Assembly: GCF_008329965.1 (NCBI RefSeq)
Contig: NZ_CP036150.1
Span: forward strand, 2,604,001 to 2,668,000
DNA length: 64,000 bases
Direction of reading: 5' to 3'
Source: Oceanispirochaeta crateris
Lineage (GTDB): Bacteria; Spirochaetota; Spirochaetia; DSM-2461
Shown: piece by piece, positions 45,189-53,638 of the stretch
How the letters are laid out: each line of letters opens with the position of its first letter
Position numbering within the stretch: position 1 is the first letter of the stretch
Notes under the pieces: model-generated
Databases searched by the model: none
The model's input: only the letters and a program-made list of their open reading frames with translations
Told to the model about the DNA's origin: nothing
Program-made: the position numbers and the translations under genes

Positions 45189-45290
45189 AAGAATATCAAC
45201 ACTCCGGCTGATCCCTTCAGTACAGCCCCAAAAAAAATTGTTGCCTCTTATGGGTCATTGAATTAGGATACATCAGGTGATGGTCAATAA

Positions 45291-47042
45291 ATGAAGGCTA
45301 AAAAAAAGATTCCCTACTATCTCTGGATCATAAAAGCACGGAATTTGATGATAAAGAAAGAGGAGCAGGGAAAGACTGACAGCCTTCTTTTCTGGCAACA
45401 GTATATCTTCGTGAGTCTGATGGTGACCATGAACACCATGGGGCTGGTTGTCCTTGTTCCCGGGATGAAGCAATTTATCGAAGAAGGCATGAAATTTGCG
45501 GCTATTGGATTGGCTGCATTCTACGTCTTCTTTGTTATCCTTTCCTTTTCTATCTTTATAAGTTTCAAATTGCGACAAAAGATGATTGCCTGGGGATTTT
45601 ATGCTCTCAGTATCTTCATTTTAATCTTTACCGGTCCCTGGGGGGCCGGACAACTGTATTTATGCACAGCCTTTGTTCTCATCCTCTTGCAAACTGAAAA
45701 AGATAATAGCAAGGAAATTATTCTAATCAATATTCTTGTCTTCGCCCTGCTGAGCCTCCTTTATATTTTTGGCGAAAGTCCAATGTTAACTTTTAAGGAC
45801 TATGGAGCTTACTGGTGGCTCATCGTTTTTAATTCCATTACTGTTAGTCTATTCATTGTTCTGATGATTGATCTGATAATGAAAGGTCTGAACCGCCGGT
45901 TTAAAAAATCTAAACTGACCAATGCCAAGCTGGAACGGACTCAAAATGGGATTCTCAGGCAAATACATTTGCTCAACAGCCTACGCCAATCCGGAATGGT
46001 AATCATGGATTCGAGGCTTAAATACGAAGAGCGGATGCAATCGGCTTTGCTGTCCATCAAGGAAGAGCTACCCTGTTCCGCCCTCAGTGTATCTTTAGCG
46101 AAACAGGGTTCAAATGAGGCTCAGTGCATTGCTTCAATACCGGATTCTCTAATAGAGGAACACAATGAAATTCCGAAAATTAACGGTCCCTTTCTGCTCC
46201 TGAAACAGGATGAATTGGATCATGCCCTACAGCAATCCAATGTTATGAAATTTATCAAACCGGGTGAACTCTATTTTGCAAGTCATTTTTTTACTCCCGA
46301 CTCTATAGGATTTCTGGAGTTACTCCTGGGACAGGCTCCTGTGGAAAGTGACCTGAACTTTCTCCAAATGAGTCTTTTTCAGCTCAGTGCCGCCATCACC
46401 AATGATCAACTGATTCAGGATATCAGGCAGAGTCATGATATTCTTGAAAGCTCCTATGATGAAATCCTTCAAGCCTGGGCCAAGATCCTGGAATTAAGAG
46501 ATTTAGAGACAAGGGGCCATAGCAGCCGTGTTGTCAGCATTTGTCTGAATATTGCAAAAATGATCAACCTTCCTCTGGAGGACCAGGTTCAGTTGAAACG
46601 GGGAGCCTTCCTCCATGACATAGGCAAGTTGGGGATTCCCGATAGAATACTTAAGAAAAAAGGTCCCCTTACAGAGGAAGAATGGGAACTGATGCGGCAA
46701 CATCCCGAAATAGGACGAAATTCTGTTATGAATATTCCTTTTCTAAAGCCGGCTATCTGTGTTATTTACCATCACCATGAGCGCTGGAATGGTAAAGGTT
46801 ATCCAGAAGGACTCAAGGGAGAAGAGATCCCCTACCCGGCCAGGATTTTTATGATCGCCGATGTATATGATGCTCTGATATCAGACAGGCCCTACAGGAA
46901 AGCGATGAAGCAGGATGAAATTATTGAGTATATGCTTTCCGAGAGAGGGACTTTTTTTGATCCCGATCTTCTTGATCTCTTCTTGAAAGATATTGAGAAT
47001 TTGACAGACCAGAAGGTTTTCGACACCTTTCCCCTTCAGTAA
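45291..47042 (+). CDS. Membrane HD-GYP domain protein (cyclic-di-GMP phosphodiesterase)
   Basis: A 583-residue protein with six or so N-terminal membrane helices (about 35-210), a GAF-like or unclassified middle region (about 240-385), a coiled linker and a C-terminal HD-GYP domain. The active site is intact: FLHDIGKLGIPD, RQHPEIG, HHHERWNGKGYPEGLKG (the extended GYP motif), and MIADVYDALISDRPYR. It should hydrolyse cyclic di-GMP in response to a membrane or cytoplasmic cue. It stands alone between the U32 gene and tRNA-Pro; its opposite number, a GGDEF-EAL protein, lies 3 kb downstream. Confidence 0.92.
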   Translation: MKAKKKIPYYLWIIKARNLMIKKEEQGKTDSLLFWQQYIFVSLMVTMNTMGLVVLVPGMKQFIEEGMKFAAIGLAAFYVFFVILSFSIFISFKLRQKMIAWGFYALSIFILIFTGPWGAGQLYLCTAFVLILLQTEKDNSKEIILINILVFALLSLLYIFGESPMLTFKDYGAYWWLIVFNSITVSLFIVLMIDLIMKGLNRRFKKSKLTNAKLERTQNGILRQIHLLNSLRQSGMVIMDSRLKYEERMQSALLSIKEELPCSALSVSLAKQGSNEAQCIASIPDSLIEEHNEIPKINGPFLLLKQDELDHALQQSNVMKFIKPGELYFASHFFTPDSIGFLELLLGQAPVESDLNFLQMSLFQLSAAITNDQLIQDIRQSHDILESSYDEILQAWAKILELRDLETRGHSSRVVSICLNIAKMINLPLEDQVQLKRGAFLHDIGKLGIPDRILKKKGPLTEEEWELMRQHPEIGRNSVMNIPFLKPAICVIYHHHERWNGKGYPEGLKGEEIPYPARIFMIADVYDALISDRPYRKAMKQDEIIEYMLSERGTFFDPDLLDLFLKDIENLTDQKVFDTFPLQ

Positions 47043-47061
47043 AAATCGGTCCCTAGGGGAA

Positions 47062-47090
47062 TTGACATTTTAGTACCTCCATGATAGCTT
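47062..47090 (+). promoter_or_regulatory. Promoter of tRNA-Pro
   Basis: A perfect TTGACA at 47062-47067 is followed after 17 bases by TAGCTT (47085-47090). The weak -10 with a strong -35 is common for stable RNA genes. The predicted start is about 10 bases before the tRNA. Confidence 0.6.
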
Positions 47091-47106
47091 GATCAGGCAT
47101 TAAAAA

Positions 47107-47180
47107 CGGGCTGTAGCGCAGGGGTTTAGCGTACGTGTCTGGGGGACACGGGGTCGGTGGTTCAAATCCACTCAGCCCGA
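47107..47180 (+). tRNA. tRNA-Pro (anticodon GGG)
   Basis: A 74-nt cloverleaf without encoded CCA. The acceptor stem is CGGGCTG/CAGCCCG with the C1-G72 pair and A73 that mark bacterial proline tRNA. The D arm is GCGC/GCGT. The anticodon arm CGTGT-CTGGGGG-ACACG places GGG at positions 34-36 with G37. The T arm is GGTGG-TTCAAAT-CCACT. It reads CCC and CCU codons. A promoter lies just upstream and a terminator just downstream, so it is transcribed alone. Confidence 0.95.
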
Positions 47181-47195
47181 CTAGTTTTTAATTAA

Positions 47196-47226
47196 CCTGA
47201 CCGGATATCCGGTCAGGTTTTTTTTT
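47196..47226 (+). terminator. Intrinsic terminator of tRNA-Pro
   Basis: A perfect 9-bp stem pairs 47196-47204 (CCTGACCGG) with 47209-47217 (CCGGTCAGG), with an ATAT loop and nine Ts at 47218-47226, 16 bases after the tRNA. Confidence 0.93.
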
Positions 47227-47319
47227 GTCCTGAGAATGAAAATGCCCATAGGAGCAGCAAGCCTTAAGGGAATCTGTCATTCACAACAATTCCACGACTC
47301 AATTTCTTGTACTATCTAT

Positions 47320-47340
47320 ATATTACTATTAAAGTAATAT
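47320..47340 (+). promoter_or_regulatory. Inverted repeat abutting the start codon of the FGE gene
   Basis: ATATTACT (47320-47327) and AGTAATAT (47333-47340) form a perfect 8-bp inverted repeat with a 5-base spacer, ending two bases before the ATG at 47342. It occupies the place where a Shine-Dalgarno would be. It could be a repressor operator or an RNA hairpin that blocks translation. Confidence 0.5.
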
Positions 47341-47341
47341 T

Positions 47342-48319
47342 ATGAATCAGAAGAAAAGCTGCTGTACCCCTTCAAAGAGCTCTACCCAATTCAAAGTACA
47401 AGAGTCACTCCACCTCAACCCATCGATCCCTGCAAAAGCATCTAAAGGAAGATTAGATCTCATGGTTGAGCTTCCCGGGGGAACATTTCTGATGGGAACA
47501 GACTCAAGTGAAGGATTCCCTGCCGATGGAGAGGGACCCATACGGGAGATTGTGCTAGACCCATTTTTGATAGATACCACCCCGGTGACAAATAAACAGT
47601 TTGAACGCTTTGTGAAAGAGACCGGATATATTACAGAATCGGAGCGTTTTGGATGGTCTTTTGTATTTCAAAATCATATCACAAAAGAATCCAGAGAGAA
47701 AAAGCAAATCCATAAAGTCCCAGGACTGCAGTGGTGGTATGGGGTGGATCAGGCCTCTTGGAAGAGACCGGAAGGAGCGGGAAGTACAATCAAAGGACGG
47801 GAGCAATATCCCGTTGTTCAAGTCAGCTGGAACGACGCGGCAACCTATGCTCACTGGGCTGGGAAGCGTCTGCCAAGAGAAGCGGAATGGGAATACGCGG
47901 CCAGAGGCGGTCTTGTCCAAAAGACCTATGTTTGGGGGAACGAACTGACACCTGGCGGGCAGCACATGTGCAATATATGGCAAGGGGATTTTCCAGACAT
48001 GGATACAGCTGAAGATGGATATTCGGGAACCTGCCCGGTAGATGCCTTTCCTCCCAATGGATATGGACTGTACTCCATGGCTGGTAATGTGTGGGAATGG
48101 TGTGCCGACTGGTTCAGTCCTCATTGGCATGTTCCATCCACACGGGATACAAGAATCAATCCCCAAGGTCCTTCTCAGGGAAAAACAAGATCCATGAGAG
48201 GCGGTTCTTTTCTATGCCACAAATCCTATTGCAACCGGTACCGCGTTGCAGCAAGAACAAGCAACACTGCGGATAGTGCTGCCGGAAACCTGGGTTTTCG
48301 ATGTGTCAAAGATTTATAA
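47342..48319 (+). CDS. Formylglycine-generating enzyme (sulfatase-activating)
   Basis: A 325-residue SUMF1/FGE protein that converts the active-site cysteine of sulfatases to formylglycine. It is a true FGE and not just an EgtB-like relative. The C-terminal block MRGGSFLCHKSYCNRYRVAAR has both copper-binding and catalytic cysteines in human FGE spacing, followed by NTADSAAGNLGFRC. The core has GGTFLMGTDSSEG, PVTNKQFERFV, GKRLPREAEWEYAARGG and GNVWEWCADW. It has no signal peptide, so it acts in the cytoplasm before export of substrate. No sulfatase gene is in the window. The N-terminus KSCCTPSKSS resembles the CxPxR sequence that FGE recognises. Confidence 0.9.
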   Translation: MNQKKSCCTPSKSSTQFKVQESLHLNPSIPAKASKGRLDLMVELPGGTFLMGTDSSEGFPADGEGPIREIVLDPFLIDTTPVTNKQFERFVKETGYITESERFGWSFVFQNHITKESREKKQIHKVPGLQWWYGVDQASWKRPEGAGSTIKGREQYPVVQVSWNDAATYAHWAGKRLPREAEWEYAARGGLVQKTYVWGNELTPGGQHMCNIWQGDFPDMDTAEDGYSGTCPVDAFPPNGYGLYSMAGNVWEWCADWFSPHWHVPSTRDTRINPQGPSQGKTRSMRGGSFLCHKSYCNRYRVAARTSNTADSAAGNLGFRCVKDL

Positions 48320-48437
48320 ACATTAAGAATTATTAGATACTAGCTCCACATGGGATGAAAACCTTCAGAGGAATAAAAAAGAACTTGAGATTTTAAACTT
48401 TGTCCCTTACAGTCGTATTCATGATAGGAGGAAAGAA

Positions 48438-49343
48438 ATGTTTGAAAGACTTGTAGGCATCGAACCCCTCAGCCTGATCCCTTCTGCAGAAAAAGAATTG
48501 AACACATATGCCAGGGAAGTCAAGCTGTACCAGGATATACCGGCCAACACCGATGAAATTGTAAAAAGGATAGGTGATGCCGACGCTGTACTCCTAAGCT
48601 ATACCTCAACTCTGACTCGTGAAATTATAGAAAGATGCCCAAAGCTTCAATACATTGGAATGTGCTGCTCACTCTATTCTCCTGAGAGTGCCAACGTAGA
48701 TATCCTTTATGCGGCAGAACGGGGCATCCGTGTCACTGGGATTCGGGATTACGGAGATGAAGGGGTCGTTGAGTATGTAATCAGCGAGTTGGTACGCTGC
48801 TTTCATGGTTTTGGAAACAATCCAGATGGAAGCCCGGTCCTGCCCTGGGAGGGGATTCCCCGGGAAATTACCGGACTGAAAGCAGGAATTATCGGTTTGG
48901 GAAAACTGGGAGGAATGATAGCCGATGGTCTCAGCCATTTCGGAGCAGACATTGCCTATTTCTCCCGTAGTGAGAAAAATGATGCCAGAGAGAAAGGTTA
49001 TAACTTCCTGCCTCTGGGAGAATTGCTTGCACAAAGTGAGGTCGTGATATCCTGTTTAAATAAAAACACAGTACTGCTCCATGAGGCAGAGTTTGAACAG
49101 CTTGGTGATCGGAAGATTCTGTTCAATGTAGGCCTCTCACCCGCATGGGATGAGAAGCCATTTACACATTGGATAGAAGGCAATAATCTGTGCTACTGCG
49201 ACTCCCTGGGTGCCCTGGGCTCTGAAAAATATAAGAATCACAAACATGTACGCTGCATGAATGTCTCTTCTGGGCGCACACGGCAGGCATTCGACCGCTT
49301 GAGTGAAAAAGTTCTGGCAAATCTTTCAGAATACAATGGGTGA
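48438..49343 (+). CDS. D-isomer-specific 2-hydroxyacid dehydrogenase family protein, atypical active site
   Basis: A 301-residue NAD-binding protein of the D-2-hydroxyacid dehydrogenase family. The Rossmann motif is AGIIGLGKLGGMIADGL, and the N-terminal half has ADAVLLSYTSTLTREIIERCPKLQYIGMC. The usual catalytic Arg in the N-x-R-G loop is missing (LFNVGLSPAWDE) and the usual His near the C-terminus is not seen (CDSLGALGSE), so catalysis may differ from lactate or phosphoglycerate dehydrogenases. AGGAGGAAAG gives it a strong ribosome site. It is convergent with the aspartate dehydrogenase-like gene, overlapping it by 18 bases. Confidence 0.8.
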   Translation: MFERLVGIEPLSLIPSAEKELNTYAREVKLYQDIPANTDEIVKRIGDADAVLLSYTSTLTREIIERCPKLQYIGMCCSLYSPESANVDILYAAERGIRVTGIRDYGDEGVVEYVISELVRCFHGFGNNPDGSPVLPWEGIPREITGLKAGIIGLGKLGGMIADGLSHFGADIAYFSRSEKNDAREKGYNFLPLGELLAQSEVVISCLNKNTVLLHEAEFEQLGDRKILFNVGLSPAWDEKPFTHWIEGNNLCYCDSLGALGSEKYKNHKHVRCMNVSSGRTRQAFDRLSEKVLANLSEYNG

Positions 49344-50120
49344 AACAATGTTTCGAAGGGTGTTTACCACACTCCAGCCTGCAATTTGAGGTGTTTTACT
49401 GTAAACGTCTATGACCGCCTGGACCTGGTCGTTGTTGACTTCAATGCGGTGCTTATCTCCTACATAATCAGCTGTTGATGTGACCGACACCTTTATCTTC
49501 TCTGTTCCGACCGATGCCAGTGCTGCAGCAACGGAAACATTGACTTTTGTAGGAAAAAGATTAATAGCCTCTTTGGCATTTCCCTCGAAGACCTTCCGTC
49601 CCTGTTCTTGCAGAGATTCATCATAAACTGGAGTTCCTTTGAGCGAGTTCGGACTTTTTTCTGTATCAAAGGTGACTGTGCACGGACCCATTAGGGAGGC
49701 CGTACGCATGACATCAAAGCCTCCGATGGCTCCAGAGGCAAGATAGACACGGCTGTGATTTTCTCTGGCGACCTTGCAGACTTCATCATAAAAAGAGGCG
49801 TCAGCGAATGCTCCGATCGATAATGTAACGATAGAGCTGCCATTTTTTAAGGCTGGAAGTGCCAATTCTCTCATCCCCTCCGGAGAAGAAGATTCAACGA
49901 CATAGTCCGGCTGGAGAGCCAGTAATTCATCAACTGAGTGGCAGGAAGAGCAGGTATAACTCAATTGAGAGTCATTTATCTTTTGGGCAAGGTATTCTGC
50001 CTTGTGTATAGACCGTGACATGGTTCCGATCAACTGATACTCTGGTAGAAGACCATCTAGCAGGGCATCTACAACAATCTCAGCAAGGTCACCGCATCCG
50101 GCAATCGCCAGTTTTTTCAT
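49326..50120 (-). CDS. L-aspartate dehydrogenase-like protein (DUF108)
   Basis: A 264-residue protein matching the NadX/aspartate dehydrogenase family: KKLAIAGCGDLAEIVVDAL at the nucleotide site, DYVVESSSPEGMRELALP, LASGAIGGFDVMRTASL as the substrate region, NLFPTKVNVSVAAALAS and the C-terminal DKHRIEVNN with the catalytic-type His. Such enzymes oxidise L-aspartate to iminoaspartate or oxaloacetate and can feed NAD synthesis or nitrogen release. I chose the ATG at 50120 after AAGGATGG; a TTG at 50138 in the same frame is an alternative. Substrate is not proven by the sequence. Confidence 0.8.
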   Translation of the reverse strand: MKKLAIAGCGDLAEIVVDALLDGLLPEYQLIGTMSRSIHKAEYLAQKINDSQLSYTCSSCHSVDELLALQPDYVVESSSPEGMRELALPALKNGSSIVTLSIGAFADASFYDEVCKVARENHSRVYLASGAIGGFDVMRTASLMGPCTVTFDTEKSPNSLKGTPVYDESLQEQGRKVFEGNAKEAINLFPTKVNVSVAAALASVGTEKIKVSVTSTADYVGDKHRIEVNNDQVQAVIDVYSKTPQIAGWSVVNTLRNIVSPIVF

Positions 50121-50277
50121 TCTAATTCCATCCTTCAAGCTTTGAATTGGAAAGACATACTTTGCATCAGCTTAAGCCCTGCATGATAGGAAATGAAATG
50201 GGAAAGTGCAAGTCTGAAATTCCGCTTCAAATGATCCTTTTCAGAAGAAGAATGACTACTATAAGCATCGGAATACT

Positions 50278-50305
50278 TTGAATAACTTTAAGAGTACTAT
50301 ATAAT
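50278..50305 (+). promoter_or_regulatory. Promoter of the GGDEF-EAL gene
   Basis: TTGAAT (50278-50283) and a perfect TATAAT (50300-50305) are separated by 16 bases. The -10 ends nine bases before the ATG at 50315, so the transcript would have a leader of a few bases at most. Confidence 0.55.
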
Positions 50306-50314
50306 CACCAAAAA

Positions 50315-53300
50315 ATGAAAATCAAATTTAAAAATAACAGAGCCTATAGAAAAATATTCTCGGCCTACTTGATCCTCTTTATCAGTATGTCTCTCATTAT
50401 TTACCTGGGAATTAATATTGTTCTCAAGATTGAGCTGGAAAAGCACATTTATCAGGAAATGGAGAATTTGACTACCATAACTGCTGAATTGGTGAACTCC
50501 TCCTCAAAGCTGACAATCGTCAACTACCTTGAATCGGATGCTCATGGGACAGAAAGAGTTATTTCAAACATCTACACTGAGGGTCTATCCAGAGGACTCT
50601 CAGAAGAAGAGATGAAACAAAAGGCTTCGGATTATATACTGAGCCTCTCCACAAGGGAGTCAGGCTACACATATGTTCTTGACAGTCAGGGAATACTACA
50701 GGTTCATCCCTTTGCAGAGCTGGTAAACACATCTATCGCTGAATACGATTTTGTACAAACCCAGATGCAGGAAAAGTCAGGATATCTGGAATACGAATGG
50801 CAGAACCCGGGAGAAAGTCAAAGTCGGCAAAAGGTTCTGTATATGATAAACTTTGCCCCCTGGGACTGGATTATTTCGGCCTCTGCCTATAAATCAGAAT
50901 TCAAATCACTCATCCAGATTGAAGATGTCAGGAAGATCCTAAAAGAGGTTGAGCTCGCTGGGAATGGAGACCTTTTCATATTGGACGAAGAAGGAACTTT
51001 TCTTTTACATCCCGAGTTCTACGGAAAAAAAATCCAAGACCTCAGCCCTGAAGATAGAGCCGGATTTTCTTTTTTTGACTCTATCCCAATAACCCTGAAA
51101 GGATCTATTACTTATGAAGCAATAGACCCTGACGATGGAAATAGAACGGAAGGGATTCTTCTCTACCACAGACTTCCCGAGCTGAACTGGATTGTCTTAT
51201 CCAGTGTATTATTGGATGATTTTCATAGACTGAGAAACCACACTATCTGGTTCATTTTCTCAATATTTTTAACAGTGCTTTGTTTTTTCTGGATCATCAG
51301 CATCAAAATATCGAATAAGCTCTCCAGACCTTTGGATAATCTCATCAATTTTGTCGACCATGCGACTCATACAGAAAGTCCAAGCAGAATTTCTATCTCT
51401 GGAAATGATGAATACTCTCAGCTCTCACTTCATATCAACAGATTCCTGGATACCATTGAGGAAGAAAAGCAAAACCGATTTCAAACAGAAGAAGACAACA
51501 GGCTATTGGCACATTTTATTAACAACAACCCCTTTCCTGTCATCAGAGTCGCCAGGCAGGGGACAATCCTGTATAAAAACAATGCCGCGGTAGATCTATT
51601 ATTATTCTGGGATATTCAGGGTAAGGATCAATTACCACAGAACATAATGGACAGCATTACAAGCGTAGAATCTGGCTTTGGTGTCGTTGAAATTAAACAG
51701 AAGGATGATTTCTACAATATCTTGATTTCCTATTCAAAGATTCAGGATGCATTCTTTATTTTCATAAACAAGACAACAGACCGTAAAAAAGAGGAATACC
51801 ACCTCATCATGTCTGAAAGTGTTTTCTTTCATACCATGGAAGGGATCTCCATCACCGACAAACATGGGAACATCGTCAGAGTCAATCCTGCCTTTTCCAA
51901 GATAACCGGATATTCCGAAAATGAAGTCTTGGGAAAAAATCCCCGTATCCTCAGATCAGAACACCATGGACAGGACTTTTATAATGACATGTGGGCTAGT
52001 CTGGCCTCCAAGGGAGAATGGAAAGGAGAAATCTGGAATAGAAAGAAAAGCGGAGAAGTTTATCCGGAGCTCCTCACAATAAACTCCATAAAAGACAACT
52101 CAGGCACAACAAGCCATTATGTTGCCGTGTTTAAGGATATTTCGGAGATTAAGGATAGTGAAGAGAAACTGAGACTTCTGGCCTTCCATGATGCCTTAAC
52201 GTCATTGCCCAACCGGACACTCTTTCTGGATCGGTTGAAGAATGCCATTGTCCGCGCCGAGCGTGTTTCTGGAAAGCTGGCCATCCTATTTCTCGACATG
52301 GATAACTTCAAAAATATCAATGATATTCTAGGACATTTTACAGGAGATAAATACCTCCAGATCATTGCCGAGCGTCTTTCCACTATTTGTAGAGATGAAG
52401 ATAGCGTCGCACGTTTAGGAGGAGATGAATTCGTTATTCTCATACCAGAAATTGAAAATCAACATGGAATTGCTCAATTAACCAACAGAATACTTAAGGA
52501 AATTGAAAAACCTCTGATATTAAATGAGCATAAATTCAAACCCAGTGCCAGCATAGGTGTCGCTTTTTTCCCAGAAGATGGAAAAGATGCTTCAACACTC
52601 ATGAAAAATGCAGACTTGGCTATGTACAAATCTAAGGAAAATGGAAAAGGGATTTCTACTCTATTCAATGATGAGATGAATAAGCAGCTCAAAACGAAGA
52701 TTCGCTTGGAAGAATTGCTGCGGTCATCACTGAAGAATAATGAAATGAATCTTGTATATCAACCCAAAGTATCTATCTCAAATCGTGCAATGAACGGGGC
52801 AGAAGCACTACTGAGATGGAACAGCAGGGAGCTGGGCAGTATTTCCCCTTCAGACTTCATCCCCATCGCCGAAGAGACTGGATTTATCCTGGAACTGGGA
52901 GATTGGGTGTTACAGCAAGCCCTCAGAGATTTATCAGACTTTCAGAAAGTTTTATCCTCTGATTTTGAAATGGCAGTCAATCTATCGGCAAGCCAATTTC
53001 ATGATAAAAAATTGGTCACCAGGATCGAACAGATCATCCAGACATCCCAGATAAACCCGTCAACGGTCAATCTGGAAATTACTGAGAATATGGCAATGGA
53101 AGAATCAAATAAAGCCATAGATATCATCAATCACCTAAAAGAGCTGGGACTCTCCCTCTCCATTGATGACTTCGGAACGGGTTATTCTTCCTATAACTAC
53201 TTAAAACAATACAAGGCAAAATATCTAAAAATAGATAAATCCTTTGTAGACGAAATCCCAGAAGACAAAAGTTCGGGATTGATTCTGAAAAACATTATAA

Positions 53301-53461
53301 ACCTGGGTCATATCCTCAATATGGAAGTCATTGCCGAAGGCGTGGAAACAGAGGATCAGTTTCATTTTCTAAAATCCAGCAATTGCGATATCATTCAAGG
53401 ATATTATTTTTCAAAACCTCTCAGCAAAGAGGAATTGATAGCCTATGGTCGAACGGACTGA
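50315..53461 (+). CDS. Membrane Cache-PAS-GGDEF-EAL cyclic-di-GMP signalling protein
   Basis: A 1048-residue sensor. TM1 is at about 14-36, followed by a dCache-like periplasmic sensor with two half domains (ESGYTYVLDSQGILQVHP and GDLFILDEEGTFLLHPEF), TM2 (HTIWFIFSIFLTVLCFFW) and a HAMP-like linker. Two PAS regions follow (about 400-490 and 505-625). The GGDEF domain is intact (VARLGGDEFVIL) with DALTSLPNRTLF, and the EAL domain has NGAEALLRWN, NLEITENMAM and IDDFGTGYSSYNYL, so both synthesis and hydrolysis of cyclic di-GMP are possible. It starts just after a promoter and without a Shine-Dalgarno. Confidence 0.93.
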   Translation: MKIKFKNNRAYRKIFSAYLILFISMSLIIYLGINIVLKIELEKHIYQEMENLTTITAELVNSSSKLTIVNYLESDAHGTERVISNIYTEGLSRGLSEEEMKQKASDYILSLSTRESGYTYVLDSQGILQVHPFAELVNTSIAEYDFVQTQMQEKSGYLEYEWQNPGESQSRQKVLYMINFAPWDWIISASAYKSEFKSLIQIEDVRKILKEVELAGNGDLFILDEEGTFLLHPEFYGKKIQDLSPEDRAGFSFFDSIPITLKGSITYEAIDPDDGNRTEGILLYHRLPELNWIVLSSVLLDDFHRLRNHTIWFIFSIFLTVLCFFWIISIKISNKLSRPLDNLINFVDHATHTESPSRISISGNDEYSQLSLHINRFLDTIEEEKQNRFQTEEDNRLLAHFINNNPFPVIRVARQGTILYKNNAAVDLLLFWDIQGKDQLPQNIMDSITSVESGFGVVEIKQKDDFYNILISYSKIQDAFFIFINKTTDRKKEEYHLIMSESVFFHTMEGISITDKHGNIVRVNPAFSKITGYSENEVLGKNPRILRSEHHGQDFYNDMWASLASKGEWKGEIWNRKKSGEVYPELLTINSIKDNSGTTSHYVAVFKDISEIKDSEEKLRLLAFHDALTSLPNRTLFLDRLKNAIVRAERVSGKLAILFLDMDNFKNINDILGHFTGDKYLQIIAERLSTICRDEDSVARLGGDEFVILIPEIENQHGIAQLTNRILKEIEKPLILNEHKFKPSASIGVAFFPEDGKDASTLMKNADLAMYKSKENGKGISTLFNDEMNKQLKTKIRLEELLRSSLKNNEMNLVYQPKVSISNRAMNGAEALLRWNSRELGSISPSDFIPIAEETGFILELGDWVLQQALRDLSDFQKVLSSDFEMAVNLSASQFHDKKLVTRIEQIIQTSQINPSTVNLEITENMAMEESNKAIDIINHLKELGLSLSIDDFGTGYSSYNYLKQYKAKYLKIDKSFVDEIPEDKSSGLILKNIINLGHILNMEVIAEGVETEDQFHFLKSSNCDIIQGYYFSKPLSKEELIAYGRTD

Positions 53462-53638
53462 TTGATAGATACTTTATATCAGCAGAAATGTCTGTTATAC
53501 AGTGTTTTTGTTTAAGATGATCTTTTGAAAATATGTGACTGTCCAGTCGATTGAACCAAACAATTCACAGTATCAAATTATTGGTAAACTTCTGTAAACT
53601 TCTTTGAGGACATGATATATTTTCAAAACGGAGTATAT

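Noticed and set aside
47555-48166. A 203-codon minus-strand frame inside the FGE gene
   Set aside because: It is antisense to the conserved FGE core including the active-site region; its composition reflects the opposite strand.
53584-53604. Direct repeat of GTAAACTTCT upstream of the hybrid kinase gene
   Set aside because: Only two copies of ten A+T-rich bases; likely chance and no link to a known binding site.
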